Program-made: the position numbers and the translations under genes
The notes under the pieces: generated by a model
Told to the model about the DNA's origin: nothing
Database searches by the model: none
Seen by the model: the letters and a program-made list of their open reading frames with translations, nothing else
Shown here: positions 1-5,267 of the stretch, piece after piece
Layout: each line of letters opens with the position of its first letter
How positions within the stretch are numbered: the stretch's first letter is position 1
Source: Caulobacteraceae bacterium
Lineage (GTDB): Bacteria > Pseudomonadota > Alphaproteobacteria > Caulobacterales > Caulobacteraceae
Assembly (NCBI GenBank): GCA_004144935.1
Contig: SDZP01000257.1
Span: forward strand, 1 to 5,267
Reading direction: 5' to 3'
DNA length: 5,267 bases

Positions 1-807
1 AATAACGACCCCCTCTCTGAAGGCCGCCCCATCGACCGGCTGCTGGCCATCATGGCGGCCCTGCGGACCCCGGAGACGGGGTGTGCCTGGGACCTGGAGC
101 AGACCTTCGCCACCATCGCCCCCTATACGGTGGAGGAGGCCTATGAGGTCGCCGACGCCATCGAGCGCGGCGACCGGCGGGACCTGAAGGAAGAGCTGGG
201 CGACCTGCTGTTCCAGGTGGTCTTCCACAGCCGCATGGCGGAGGAGGAAGGCGCCTTCGCCTTCGACGATGTGGCAGACGCCATCGTCGACAAGATGCTG
301 CGTCGCCATCCGCATGTGTTCGGCGCGGCCGGCGAGCGGTCGGCCGGCGAGCAGGTGCAGGCCTGGGAAGTGATGAAGGCCGGCGAGCGCGCCGCCAAGG
401 CCAAGACCGGGGTGCTGGACGACGTACCCACCGGCCTGCCCGGCCTGACCCGGGCGGTCAAGCTGACCAAACGGGCGGCCCGGGTCGGGTTCGACTGGCC
501 GAGCCCGGCCGAGGTGATAGCCAAGCTGCATGAGGAGCTCGACGAGCTGCAGGTCGAGATCGAGGCCGGCGACCAGGACAAGATGCGGGCGGAGATGGGC
601 GACCTGCTGTTCGTGGTCGCCAACCTGGCCCGCAAGCTGGACGTCGAGCCGGAAGACGCCATCCGCGCCACCAACGCCAAGTTCGCCCGGCGGTTCGCGT
701 TCATCGAGGCGCGGCTGGCCGAGGATGGCCGCACGCCGGATCAGTCCGACCTGGCCGAGATGGACGGGCTGTGGAATGACGCCAAGGCGGCCGAAAAGGC
801 GAGCTGA
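1..807 (+). CDS. mazG: MazG nucleoside triphosphate pyrophosphohydrolase (5' end cut by window edge)
   Basis: MazG hydrolyses (d)NTPs to the monophosphate and pyrophosphate in the cytosol; in E. coli it also affects ppGpp levels and MazEF-linked stress survival. Two tandem all-alpha MazG domains are visible (residues counted from the ATG at 52). The first has TIAPYTVEEAYEV near 21-33 and EELGD at 47-51. The second has HEELDELQ near 160-167 and AEMGD at 180-184. Each fits the metal-binding pattern ExxE...ExxD. The C-terminal basic and tryptophan residues of the family are also present (NAKFARRF near 208-215, WNDAK at 241-245). The frame is open from base 1 with no start codon before 52, and the codons upstream of 52 read IDRLLAI, which matches the normal MazG N-terminus (E. 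coli begins with a similar IDRLL). The ATG at 52 is therefore an internal Met and the true start lies left of the window. The visible 268 codons are about the E. coli length (263 aa), so only a few residues are missing. It converges on the ankyrin gene. Confidence 0.95.
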   Translation, partial: NNDPLSEGRPIDRLLAIMAALRTPETGCAWDLEQTFATIAPYTVEEAYEVADAIERGDRRDLKEELGDLLFQVVFHSRMAEEEGAFAFDDVADAIVDKMLRRHPHVFGAAGERSAGEQVQAWEVMKAGERAAKAKTGVLDDVPTGLPGLTRAVKLTKRAARVGFDWPSPAEVIAKLHEELDELQVEIEAGDQDKMRAEMGDLLFVVANLARKLDVEPEDAIRATNAKFARRFAFIEARLAEDGRTPDQSDLAEMDGLWNDAKAAEKAS

Positions 808-823
808 GGTCGCGTTCTCGCTG

Positions 824-839
824 TGTTCCACGTGAAACA
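824..839. other. parS: parS-like ParB binding site (centromere-like palindrome)
   Basis: The 16 bases read TGTTCCACGTGAAACA. The widely conserved chromosomal parS consensus is TGTTTCACGTGAAACA, so 15 of 16 positions agree; the one difference (C at 828) breaks one base pair of the palindrome. The core CACGTG is intact. ParB loads onto such sites, spreads as a CTP-dependent clamp and, with ParA and SMC, organises and segregates the chromosome origin region. The site lies in non-coding DNA 17 bases after the mazG stop codon, as expected of a functional site free of coding constraint. No parA or parB gene is in the window. Sequence match is strong; actual ParB binding and distance from the origin are unknown. 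A CACGTG box for another regulator is the main alternative. Confidence 0.7.
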
Positions 840-867
840 GTTGATATAATCTATTGTTTTATATAAC
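840..867. repeat. AT-rich imperfect inverted repeat next to the parS-like site
   Basis: In a GC-rich window, 23 of these 28 bases are A or T. The left arm GTT-G-ATATAA (840-849) pairs with the right arm TTATATAAC (859-867), with G843 bulged and a 9-base loop. The stem is mostly A-T pairs and is weak as RNA, so it is more likely a DNA-level element or an easily melted site. It also contains promoter-like hexamers on the plus strand: TTGATA (841-846) with TATAAC (862-867) at 15-base spacing, and an isolated perfect TATAAT (845-850) without a good -35 box. Neither is convincing as a promoter, because there is no recognisable gene downstream on that strand. Confidence 0.4.
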
Positions 868-1005
868 GTCTTGGCGCTTCATCGCGTGGCGATGGCATGA
901 TGTTCGAGGCAGGATTTCATGGAGACGGCGTTGAGGTTTGGTAGGGGTTTGATAGCGGTCCTGTAGGGGGTTAGGCGCGAAATTTCGCCTCCGGTGTTCA
1001 ACTGC
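868..1005. other. Unassigned non-coding sequence between convergent genes
   Basis: This stretch lies between the AT-rich element and the ankyrin stop codon. It contains two small hairpins: CATCGC-gtg-GCGATG at 880-894, and AGGCG/CGCCT at 973-977 and 986-990 enclosing the palindrome CGAAATTTCG (978-987). Neither is followed by a T-run on either strand, so no clear Rho-independent terminator for mazG or for the minus-strand genes can be assigned. The only plus-strand ORFs are about 15 codons long (897-944 and 919-966) and have no recognisable product. I see no tRNA or known riboswitch in it. Confidence 0.4.
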
Positions 1006-2502
1006 TCAGCGCTGCGGCGAGCCGCGCACCGCGCCGGCGGCCCGCAGGGTTCTGGCGATCTCGGAGTCGCGGCCGGTCTCTGCCTCCACCCAGTCCAGCG
1101 GCTTGTGGCCCTGCCACTCGGCGTTGACGTCCATGCCGTGCGAGGCCAGCAGCGCCAGGATGTGGGACGGCGGCGCACTTCCGATTTCATCCTGGCTGAC
1201 GCGCGGGCTGAACAGCAGGCGCCAGATGAGCGGCACGCCCTTGCGGCTCGGCCGCTCTAGATCGGCGCCAGCGGCCAGCAGCTGACGCAATATCTTCTCC
1301 TGGCTAGACCAAGTGGCCCGGCGATAGTCGTCGAAGCCGGCGGCGACCTCCCAGACCGGTGTCTCCCCCCAGACGTCGTTGGGGTTCCGCAGGTTCACGT
1401 CGGCGCCGGCGGCAAGCAGGCGCCGGACGCTTTCCACATCCGCCTCTCCCCAGAGCCCCTTGGCGGCCAGGGCGAGGGCTGTTTCGTAGTTCTCCGCCGC
1501 GTCGGGCGAGGCGCGGTGGTCCAGGGCGAGACGGACCAGGTCTGGTCGTCCCTTCGCCGCGCCGGTGAGGAGGATCGTCTCGCCGATCGCCTTGTGGCGC
1601 GACCCGACCAGGACCTGGGCGACGGCCAGCGGGATATCGTCCTGCACTATCATCCTGCCCGGATCGTCGTGCGGCTCGCTCAGGATGCGTCTCAGCATTA
1701 GGAGATCGCCGCTGTCCAGCGCGGCTTGCGCATGGGCGGGCCGCCATCGCCAGGGCTCGGCTGTCCTGCGGGCGTGCAGCAGCGGATCGATCAGCGCCGG
1801 ATGGCCGCTGAAGACGGCGACATGCAGGGGCGACAGAGGCTCGCCGAACTTGCTGGACCGGTGCAGGGGATCAGCGCCGGCGGCGAGCAGGCGGCGGACA
1901 ACGTCACCCCGGCCCCGGGCGCTCGCCCACGCCAGGGCGGTCATGCCAAAAGGGTCCTCCTGGTCGATCGGAGTGGTCTTCAGGTAGCGGCGAATGTCGG
2001 CAGCCGATCCGTACCGGGCAGCTGCCCACAGGTCGCGCGGCGGCCCGAAGGGAGGACGCAGGGCCTTTGCGTAGGCCGGCGAGGGGTAGGACCGCTCGGC
2101 CGGCGCACAAAGGTCCGCATAGGGAGACTGCGGCGCGGAAACCAGGGCCCGATTGTACCGGGGGGTCAGGGCATCGAACTGTTCGCGCGGCAGGTCGGGG
2201 ATGACGACGTAGTCGCCACGCCTCTCCGTCATCAGAATGCCCGGCGGTTGACCGTAGGGGGTGGCGCAGGCCACGCCGGGCAGGTATTCGCCGCCTCGGA
2301 CGTAGTCGACCTGGAACATCCGGAAGTCGCCCCTCCGTGCAGCGGCCGCAGCGGCCTCCTCGGGGGTGATGTTGCCTTCCCTCAAGTGGGAGAGCACGGC
2401 CTCGCCGGGCTGGAGGTCCTCGGCGGTGGCGGTGGTCGCGCCGGCCCCGCCCGGGCCGAGCAGCAGCAGGCAGGCCGCTCCCAGCAGAACCTTCGACGTC
2501 AT
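1006..2502 (-). CDS. Exported ankyrin-repeat protein
   Basis: About 498 aa. The ATG at 2502 is chosen because it gives a classical signal peptide (MTSK, then a hydrophobic VLLGAACLLLLG core, then small residues with a likely cleavage after an AGA or TATA site) and has GGAGG 8 bases upstream. A TTG at 2526 would add eight polar residues before the signal. After a ~115-residue N-terminal region with no recognised fold, ankyrin-type helical repeats run from about residue 155 to the end (from Met 2502). Clear units include DLWAAARYGSAADIRRYL, TALAWASARGRGDVVRRLLA, SPLHVAVFSGHPALIDPLL, ALALAAKGLWGEADVESVRR, and three copies of LLAAGAD. Such repeats are protein-binding scaffolds; the partner is unknown. 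The mature part has only two cysteines (about 79 and 132), both in the N-terminal region, which could form a disulfide in the periplasm. The gene is last in the minus-strand series, 40 bases after the GNAT stop, and converges on mazG. Function is not assignable. Confidence 0.88.
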   Translation of the reverse strand: MTSKVLLGAACLLLLGPGGAGATTATAEDLQPGEAVLSHLREGNITPEEAAAAAARRGDFRMFQVDYVRGGEYLPGVACATPYGQPPGILMTERRGDYVVIPDLPREQFDALTPRYNRALVSAPQSPYADLCAPAERSYPSPAYAKALRPPFGPPRDLWAAARYGSAADIRRYLKTTPIDQEDPFGMTALAWASARGRGDVVRRLLAAGADPLHRSSKFGEPLSPLHVAVFSGHPALIDPLLHARRTAEPWRWRPAHAQAALDSGDLLMLRRILSEPHDDPGRMIVQDDIPLAVAQVLVGSRHKAIGETILLTGAAKGRPDLVRLALDHRASPDAAENYETALALAAKGLWGEADVESVRRLLAAGADVNLRNPNDVWGETPVWEVAAGFDDYRRATWSSQEKILRQLLAAGADLERPSRKGVPLIWRLLFSPRVSQDEIGSAPPSHILALLASHGMDVNAEWQGHKPLDWVEAETGRDSEIARTLRAAGAVRGSPQR

Positions 2503-2510
2503 CGATCTCG

Positions 2511-2515
2511 CCTCC
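2511..2515 (-). promoter_or_regulatory. Ribosome binding site deciding the ankyrin gene start
   Basis: GGAGG on the minus strand, 8 bases before the ATG at 2502. The alternative TTG at 2526 has an AGGA run almost touching it, too close for normal initiation. This supports the ATG and the signal peptide as the true N-terminus. Confidence 0.65.
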
Positions 2516-2542
2516 ACCGGGCTCAATCCTTGCGCGACGGTG

Positions 2543-3082
2543 TTAAGAAAGCGTCCGCCGGTCGAACCACGCTTCGGCGGTGATGCCGTATTCGACCTCC
2601 CCCGCCTCCGCCCCCTCGATCGGCTCCTGGCTGGGCTCCTCGTAGGTCCGCAGGTGGCGCATGCCGAGTTTTTCCATGATGCGGCGGGAGGCGAGATTGA
2701 CCGCCATGGTGTCGGCGTGGATGGCGGCCATACCCAGGATTCGAAAGCCGTGGTCGACCAGGGCTTCGGCGCCCTCCAGGCCGTAGCCCTGGCCCCAGGC
2801 GTGGCGGCGCAGGCGGTAGCCGAGGGAGCCGATGCGGTCGTCGCCCTGCCCCAGGGCGAACCAGCCCATGAACTGGCCGGTTTGGCGATGGTGGGCGGCC
2901 CAGACGTCGGACTCGGCGCCGCGCGGCATGCGATAGAGGGTCGGGTCCTGCGGCGGGATGCGCGGGGTGGGCCTGCCGCCGTTCAGGTAGCGCATCACCT
3001 GCGGATCCTGCTCCAGGGCGTAAAGGTCGTCGGCGTCGTCCGGGACCACGGTGCGCAGGCGCAGGCGGTCGGTGACGATCAC
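2543..3082 (-). CDS. GNAT family N-acetyltransferase, RimJ/RimL-like
   Basis: A 179-aa cytosolic protein of the Acetyltransf_3 type, which transfers an acetyl group from acetyl-CoA to an amine; the substrate may be a protein N-terminus or a small molecule. It opens with TDRLRLRTVVPDDADDLYAL, the usual first strand and helix of RimJ/RimL relatives. The acetyl-CoA pyrophosphate loop is RRHAWGQGYG at 92-101, and the late motif N129 with ASRRIMEKLGM (131-141) is typical of the family. Length is normal. The start is GTG at 3082, whose last two bases overlap the TGA stop of the hydrolase (GTGA). No Shine-Dalgarno sequence is visible just upstream, so translation probably depends on coupling to the hydrolase. 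The enzyme has no signal peptide, unlike its two neighbours. Which substrate it uses cannot be told from sequence alone. Confidence 0.9.
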   Translation of the reverse strand: MIVTDRLRLRTVVPDDADDLYALEQDPQVMRYLNGGRPTPRIPPQDPTLYRMPRGAESDVWAAHHRQTGQFMGWFALGQGDDRIGSLGYRLRRHAWGQGYGLEGAEALVDHGFRILGMAAIHADTMAVNLASRRIMEKLGMRHLRTYEEPSQEPIEGAEAGEVEYGITAEAWFDRRTLS

Positions 3083-4029
3083 GGCCGGGGCTTGGGGCCC
3101 TGGCCGGCGTACCAGGCGACGTAAGGCAGGATGCGCTGACGCCAGGCGACCGACTCCGGCGAGATGAGCTCGAAATGGCCACCGGGGGTGACCATGGCCT
3201 CGCCGCCCCGGCCGAGTTTGGCGGCGTAGCGGGCGCCGAAGGCGGGTGGCACGATGGGGTCGCGCGCGCCGGAGACGATCAGGGGTTTCGGCGCGCCTGC
3301 GCCCAGCCTGGCCAGGGAGGTGTCGGCGTAGAGATCGGCGCCGGTGCGTTTGGCGTCCACCAACGCGTCGATGGTCTGCGGGCCGCCGCAGGCGTCCGGG
3401 CCGTTGGCGCGGTAGTCTTCCAGGTCGTTGATGCCGGCCAGGCTGATGACGCCGCTGGGCCGCACCGGAATGCCGATACGGAGCGGGCTGGTCGCCGGCA
3501 GACGGGTGCGGGCCGCCGCCCAGCTGGCCAGGTGACCGCCGGCCGAGTGGCCGATGAAGACGACGTGTCCGAGATCGAGATCCCGCTCCCGCGAAAACGC
3601 CCGCAGATGATCGACGCCGCGCGCCACATCCTGGAAGGTCCCCGGATAGCCGCCGCCAGCGTGGCCGATGCGGCGGTATTCCAGGTTCCAGACCGCATAG
3701 CCGCGATCCCGCAGGTCGGCGGCCAGATAGTCCATCAACTCAAGACCCGGCAGCTCGGCCTGCCAGCAGCCGCCGTGGATCAGCACCACGACCGGCAGGG
3801 ATTTGCCGGCCTGGGCCTTCGCCAGCCAGAGCTCGCCGAACTGCAGCGGGTCGGCGCCGTAGGCGATGCGTTGATCGGCCTTCTGCCGCGGCCGGGCCAG
3901 CAGCGCGCTGAAGCTGAGCAGCGGGGCGGTGTCGGCGACTGTGGTGGGGTCGCGGGCCGGCCGTTCGCCGGCGACGGCGCAGCCCAGAAGGCTGACGCCC
4001 AACGCCGCGACGAGGCCGGCCCGGATCAC
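3079..4029 (-). CDS. Alpha/beta hydrolase (esterase-like), predicted lipoprotein
   Basis: A 316-aa serine hydrolase of the BD-FAE / kynurenine-formamidase-like alpha/beta fold group, likely an esterase or amidase of unknown substrate. The N-terminus MIRAGLVAALGVSLLGC is a lipoprotein signal with lipobox LLGC (Cys17); Ala at +2 favours the outer membrane over retention in the inner membrane. The oxyanion motif is HGGCW at 85-89, the nucleophile elbow GHSAG at 160-164 (Ser162), the likely acid Asp257 in GARDPIVPP, and the base His285 in PGGHFEL, so the triad looks complete. The YRRIGHAGGGYPGTFQDV stretch (118-135) is typical of this group. The start is GTG at 4029, overlapping the hflX TGA by GTGA, with GAGG 4 bases upstream inside hflX. 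Translational coupling to hflX is likely, although one product is cytosolic and the other exported. Specific substrate unknown. Confidence 0.9.
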   Translation of the reverse strand: MIRAGLVAALGVSLLGCAVAGERPARDPTTVADTAPLLSFSALLARPRQKADQRIAYGADPLQFGELWLAKAQAGKSLPVVVLIHGGCWQAELPGLELMDYLAADLRDRGYAVWNLEYRRIGHAGGGYPGTFQDVARGVDHLRAFSRERDLDLGHVVFIGHSAGGHLASWAAARTRLPATSPLRIGIPVRPSGVISLAGINDLEDYRANGPDACGGPQTIDALVDAKRTGADLYADTSLARLGAGAPKPLIVSGARDPIVPPAFGARYAAKLGRGGEAMVTPGGHFELISPESVAWRQRILPYVAWYAGQGPKPRP

Positions 4030-5267
4030 GGAACCTCGACCGTGGCGGTCGGGAACAGGCGCTCGAAGCGGCCCAGCGCCTGGCCGTCGAGCCGGGCGCG
4101 GATCCGCAAGGAGCCGTCGTCGCCGTCATGACGATCGGTGACCCGGCCGTGGCGGTAGAGCCAGGCCAGCGCCTCGCCGGCGTTGGCGCCGAGCAGGACG
4201 TCAATCTCCGGCGTCTCGTCGACCAGCAGGGCCAGATGGTTGAGCAGGGCCTCGCAGCCCTCGCCTGTCACCGAGGAGACCGTCATGGCGCCCAGACGGC
4301 GGGCCTCACCCTCAAGGTCGGGCCGCTCGTCCTCGGGGACGAGGTCGAGCTTGTTCCAGATCTCGATGAGGACCCGGTCCTCGTCGTCCTTGCCGAGGCC
4401 GATCTCGCTGAGCACCTTTTCGACGTCCGCCGCCTGGGCGTTGGAGTCGGGGCTGGAGATGTCGCGCACATGCAGGATGACGTTGGCTTCCTGCACCTCC
4501 TCCAGGGTGGCGCGGAAGGCCTCGACCAGTTCGTGCGGCAGGTCGGAGATGAAGCCGACGGTGTCCGACAGGATGGCCGGGCGGCCGCCGGGCAGCTTTA
4601 CCGTCCGCAGGGTGGGGTCGAGGGTGGCGAACAGCATGTCCTGGGCCAAGACCTCGGCCTCGGTCAGACGGTTGAACAGCGTCGACTTGCCGGCGTTGGT
4701 GTAGCCGACCAGGGCGATGGTCGGGTACGGCGCCTTCTGGCGGGCCGTGCGGTGCAGGGTGCGGGTGCGGCGCACCTCCTTCAGCTCGGCCTTCATCTTG
4801 ACGATGCGGTCGGCGATGCCGCGCCGGTCGAGCTCGATCTGGGTTTCACCCGGGCCACCGGTGCGGCCGAAACCGCCGCTCTGCCGCTCAAGGTGGGTCC
4901 AGGTGCGGACCAGGCGCGACTTCTCGTAGCCCAGCCTGGCCAGTTCGACCTGCAGCTTGCCCTCGCGGGTGCGGGCCCGGCGGCCGAAGATCTCGAGGAT
5001 CATGCCGGTGCGGTCGATGACCTTGACGCCCCAGGCCTTTTCCAGATTGCGCTGCTGGACCGGGGTGAGCTGGTCGTCGATGACGGCGACGTCGATCTCC
5101 TCGACCTCGCACAGCAGGCGCAGCTCCTCGACCTTGCCGCTGCCGAACAGGGTGGCGGGGGTGCGGCCGCGAAGCGGGGCGACGAGCGCCTCGGCGATCT
5201 CCAGGTCGAGCGCCATGGCGAGGCCGACGGCCTCTTCCAGACGGGTCTTGGGGTCACGCGGCTGTAC
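4026..5267 (-). CDS. hflX: GTPase HflX, ribosome-splitting factor (5' end cut by window edge)
   Basis: HflX is a GTPase that binds the 50S subunit and splits or rescues stalled ribosomes under stress, notably heat. Residues below count from the in-frame ATG at 5216. The N-terminal HflX domain shows FGSGKVEEL (24-32) and VIDDQLTPVQQRNLE (45-59); the family signature GGFGRTGGPGETQIE is at 114-128. The GTPase domain has G1 GYTNAGKST (171-179), switch I FATLDPTLRTV (196-206), G3 DTVGF (218-222), G4 NKLD (288-291) and G5-like SSVTGEG (314-320), followed by a C-terminal domain. All GTP-binding motifs are intact. The frame stays open to base 5267 with no start codon by 5216 required: the 17 upstream codons read RDPKTRLEEAVGLA before the ATG, which matches the conserved HflX N-terminal region. 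The ATG at 5216 is therefore internal and the real start lies right of the window. In alphaproteobacteria hflX usually follows hfq, which may lie just outside. Its stop overlaps the hydrolase start. Confidence 0.96.
   Translation of the reverse strand, partial: VQPRDPKTRLEEAVGLAMALDLEIAEALVAPLRGRTPATLFGSGKVEELRLLCEVEEIDVAVIDDQLTPVQQRNLEKAWGVKVIDRTGMILEIFGRRARTREGKLQVELARLGYEKSRLVRTWTHLERQSGGFGRTGGPGETQIELDRRGIADRIVKMKAELKEVRRTRTLHRTARQKAPYPTIALVGYTNAGKSTLFNRLTEAEVLAQDMLFATLDPTLRTVKLPGGRPAILSDTVGFISDLPHELVEAFRATLEEVQEANVILHVRDISSPDSNAQAADVEKVLSEIGLGKDDEDRVLIEIWNKLDLVPEDERPDLEGEARRLGAMTVSSVTGEGCEALLNHLALLVDETPEIDVLLGANAGEALAWLYRHGRVTDRHDGDDGSLRIRARLDGQALGRFERLFPTATVEVP
4034..4037 (-). promoter_or_regulatory. 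Ribosome binding site for the hydrolase inside the end of hflX
   Basis: GAGG on the minus strand, 4 bases before the GTG at 4029. It supports a GTG start overlapping the hflX stop, a start that also yields the lipoprotein signal peptide. Confidence 0.45.

Noticed and set aside
52..54. ATG at 52 as the start of mazG
   Set aside because: The frame is open to base 1 and the upstream codons encode the conserved IDRLLAI segment, so this Met is internal and the gene is cut by the window edge.
973..990. Hairpin AGGCG...CGCCT as a bidirectional terminator for the convergent genes
   Set aside because: The stem is only 5 bp and no T-run follows on either strand, so a Rho-independent terminator is not supported.
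879..1190. Minus-strand ORF (103 codons) overlapping the ankyrin 3' end and the intergenic region
   Set aside because: It reads the ankyrin C-terminal codons in another frame and its remaining part has no recognisable domain or start signal; treated as a shadow.
2468..2473. Cysteine in the ankyrin signal peptide (GAAC) as a lipobox
   Set aside because: The -3 position is Gly rather than Leu and the Cys is followed by a long Leu stretch still inside the hydrophobic core, so an ordinary cleaved signal peptide fits better.
2524..2526. TTG at 2526 as the ankyrin gene start
   Set aside because: It has no properly spaced ribosome binding site and would add polar residues ahead of the signal peptide; the ATG at 2502 has GGAGG at 8-base spacing.
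1726..2583. Long plus-strand ORF (285 codons) opposite the ankyrin gene
   Set aside because: It lies opposite a gene with a signal peptide, ribosome binding site and recognisable repeats; its translation is low-complexity Gly/Ala/Arg-rich, as expected of antisense frames in GC-rich DNA.
3175..4131. Long plus-strand ORF (318 codons) opposite the hydrolase
   Set aside because: It is antisense to a hydrolase with a complete catalytic triad and shows no domain of its own.
5214..5216. ATG at 5216 as the start of hflX
   Set aside because: Upstream in-frame codons to the window edge encode the conserved RDPKTRLEEAVGLA region of HflX; the start is outside the window.

Overview
The window is GC-rich chromosomal DNA whose conserved genes (mazG, hflX) look alphaproteobacterial, most like Caulobacterales (Caulobacter/Phenylobacterium type). 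That placement is inferred from protein flavour, base composition and gene neighbourhood, not from a search. Both edges cut through genes: mazG lacks its start at the left edge and hflX lacks its start at the right edge.

Layout. Bases 1-807 (+) hold the end-to-end readable part of mazG, a nucleoside triphosphate pyrophosphohydrolase with two MazG domains. Bases 808-1005 are a short intergenic region between two convergent genes. It carries a 16-bp near-perfect parS-like palindrome (824-839), then an AT-rich imperfect inverted repeat (840-867) and unassigned sequence. Everything from 1006 to 5267 is on the minus strand and reads right to left: hflX (ribosome-associated GTPase), a lipoprotein alpha/beta hydrolase, a RimJ/RimL-like GNAT acetyltransferase, and an exported ankyrin-repeat protein.

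The four minus-strand genes look like one transcription unit. The hflX/hydrolase and hydrolase/GNAT junctions are both 4-base GTGA overlaps, in which a GTG start overlaps the upstream TGA stop. The ankyrin gene follows after 40 bases with its own good ribosome binding site. The hydrolase has a lipobox and the ankyrin protein a signal peptide, so two of the three genes after hflX act in the cell envelope, while hflX, the GNAT and mazG are cytosolic. No shared pathway is evident.

In many alphaproteobacteria hflX and mazG are close neighbours in the same orientation (hfq-hflX-mazG). Here they are on opposite strands and separated by three accessory genes plus the parS-like site. I saw no insertion sequence, tRNA, rRNA, CRISPR array or prophage gene. 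I do not see a clearly new multi-gene system; the parS-like site is the most interesting signal.
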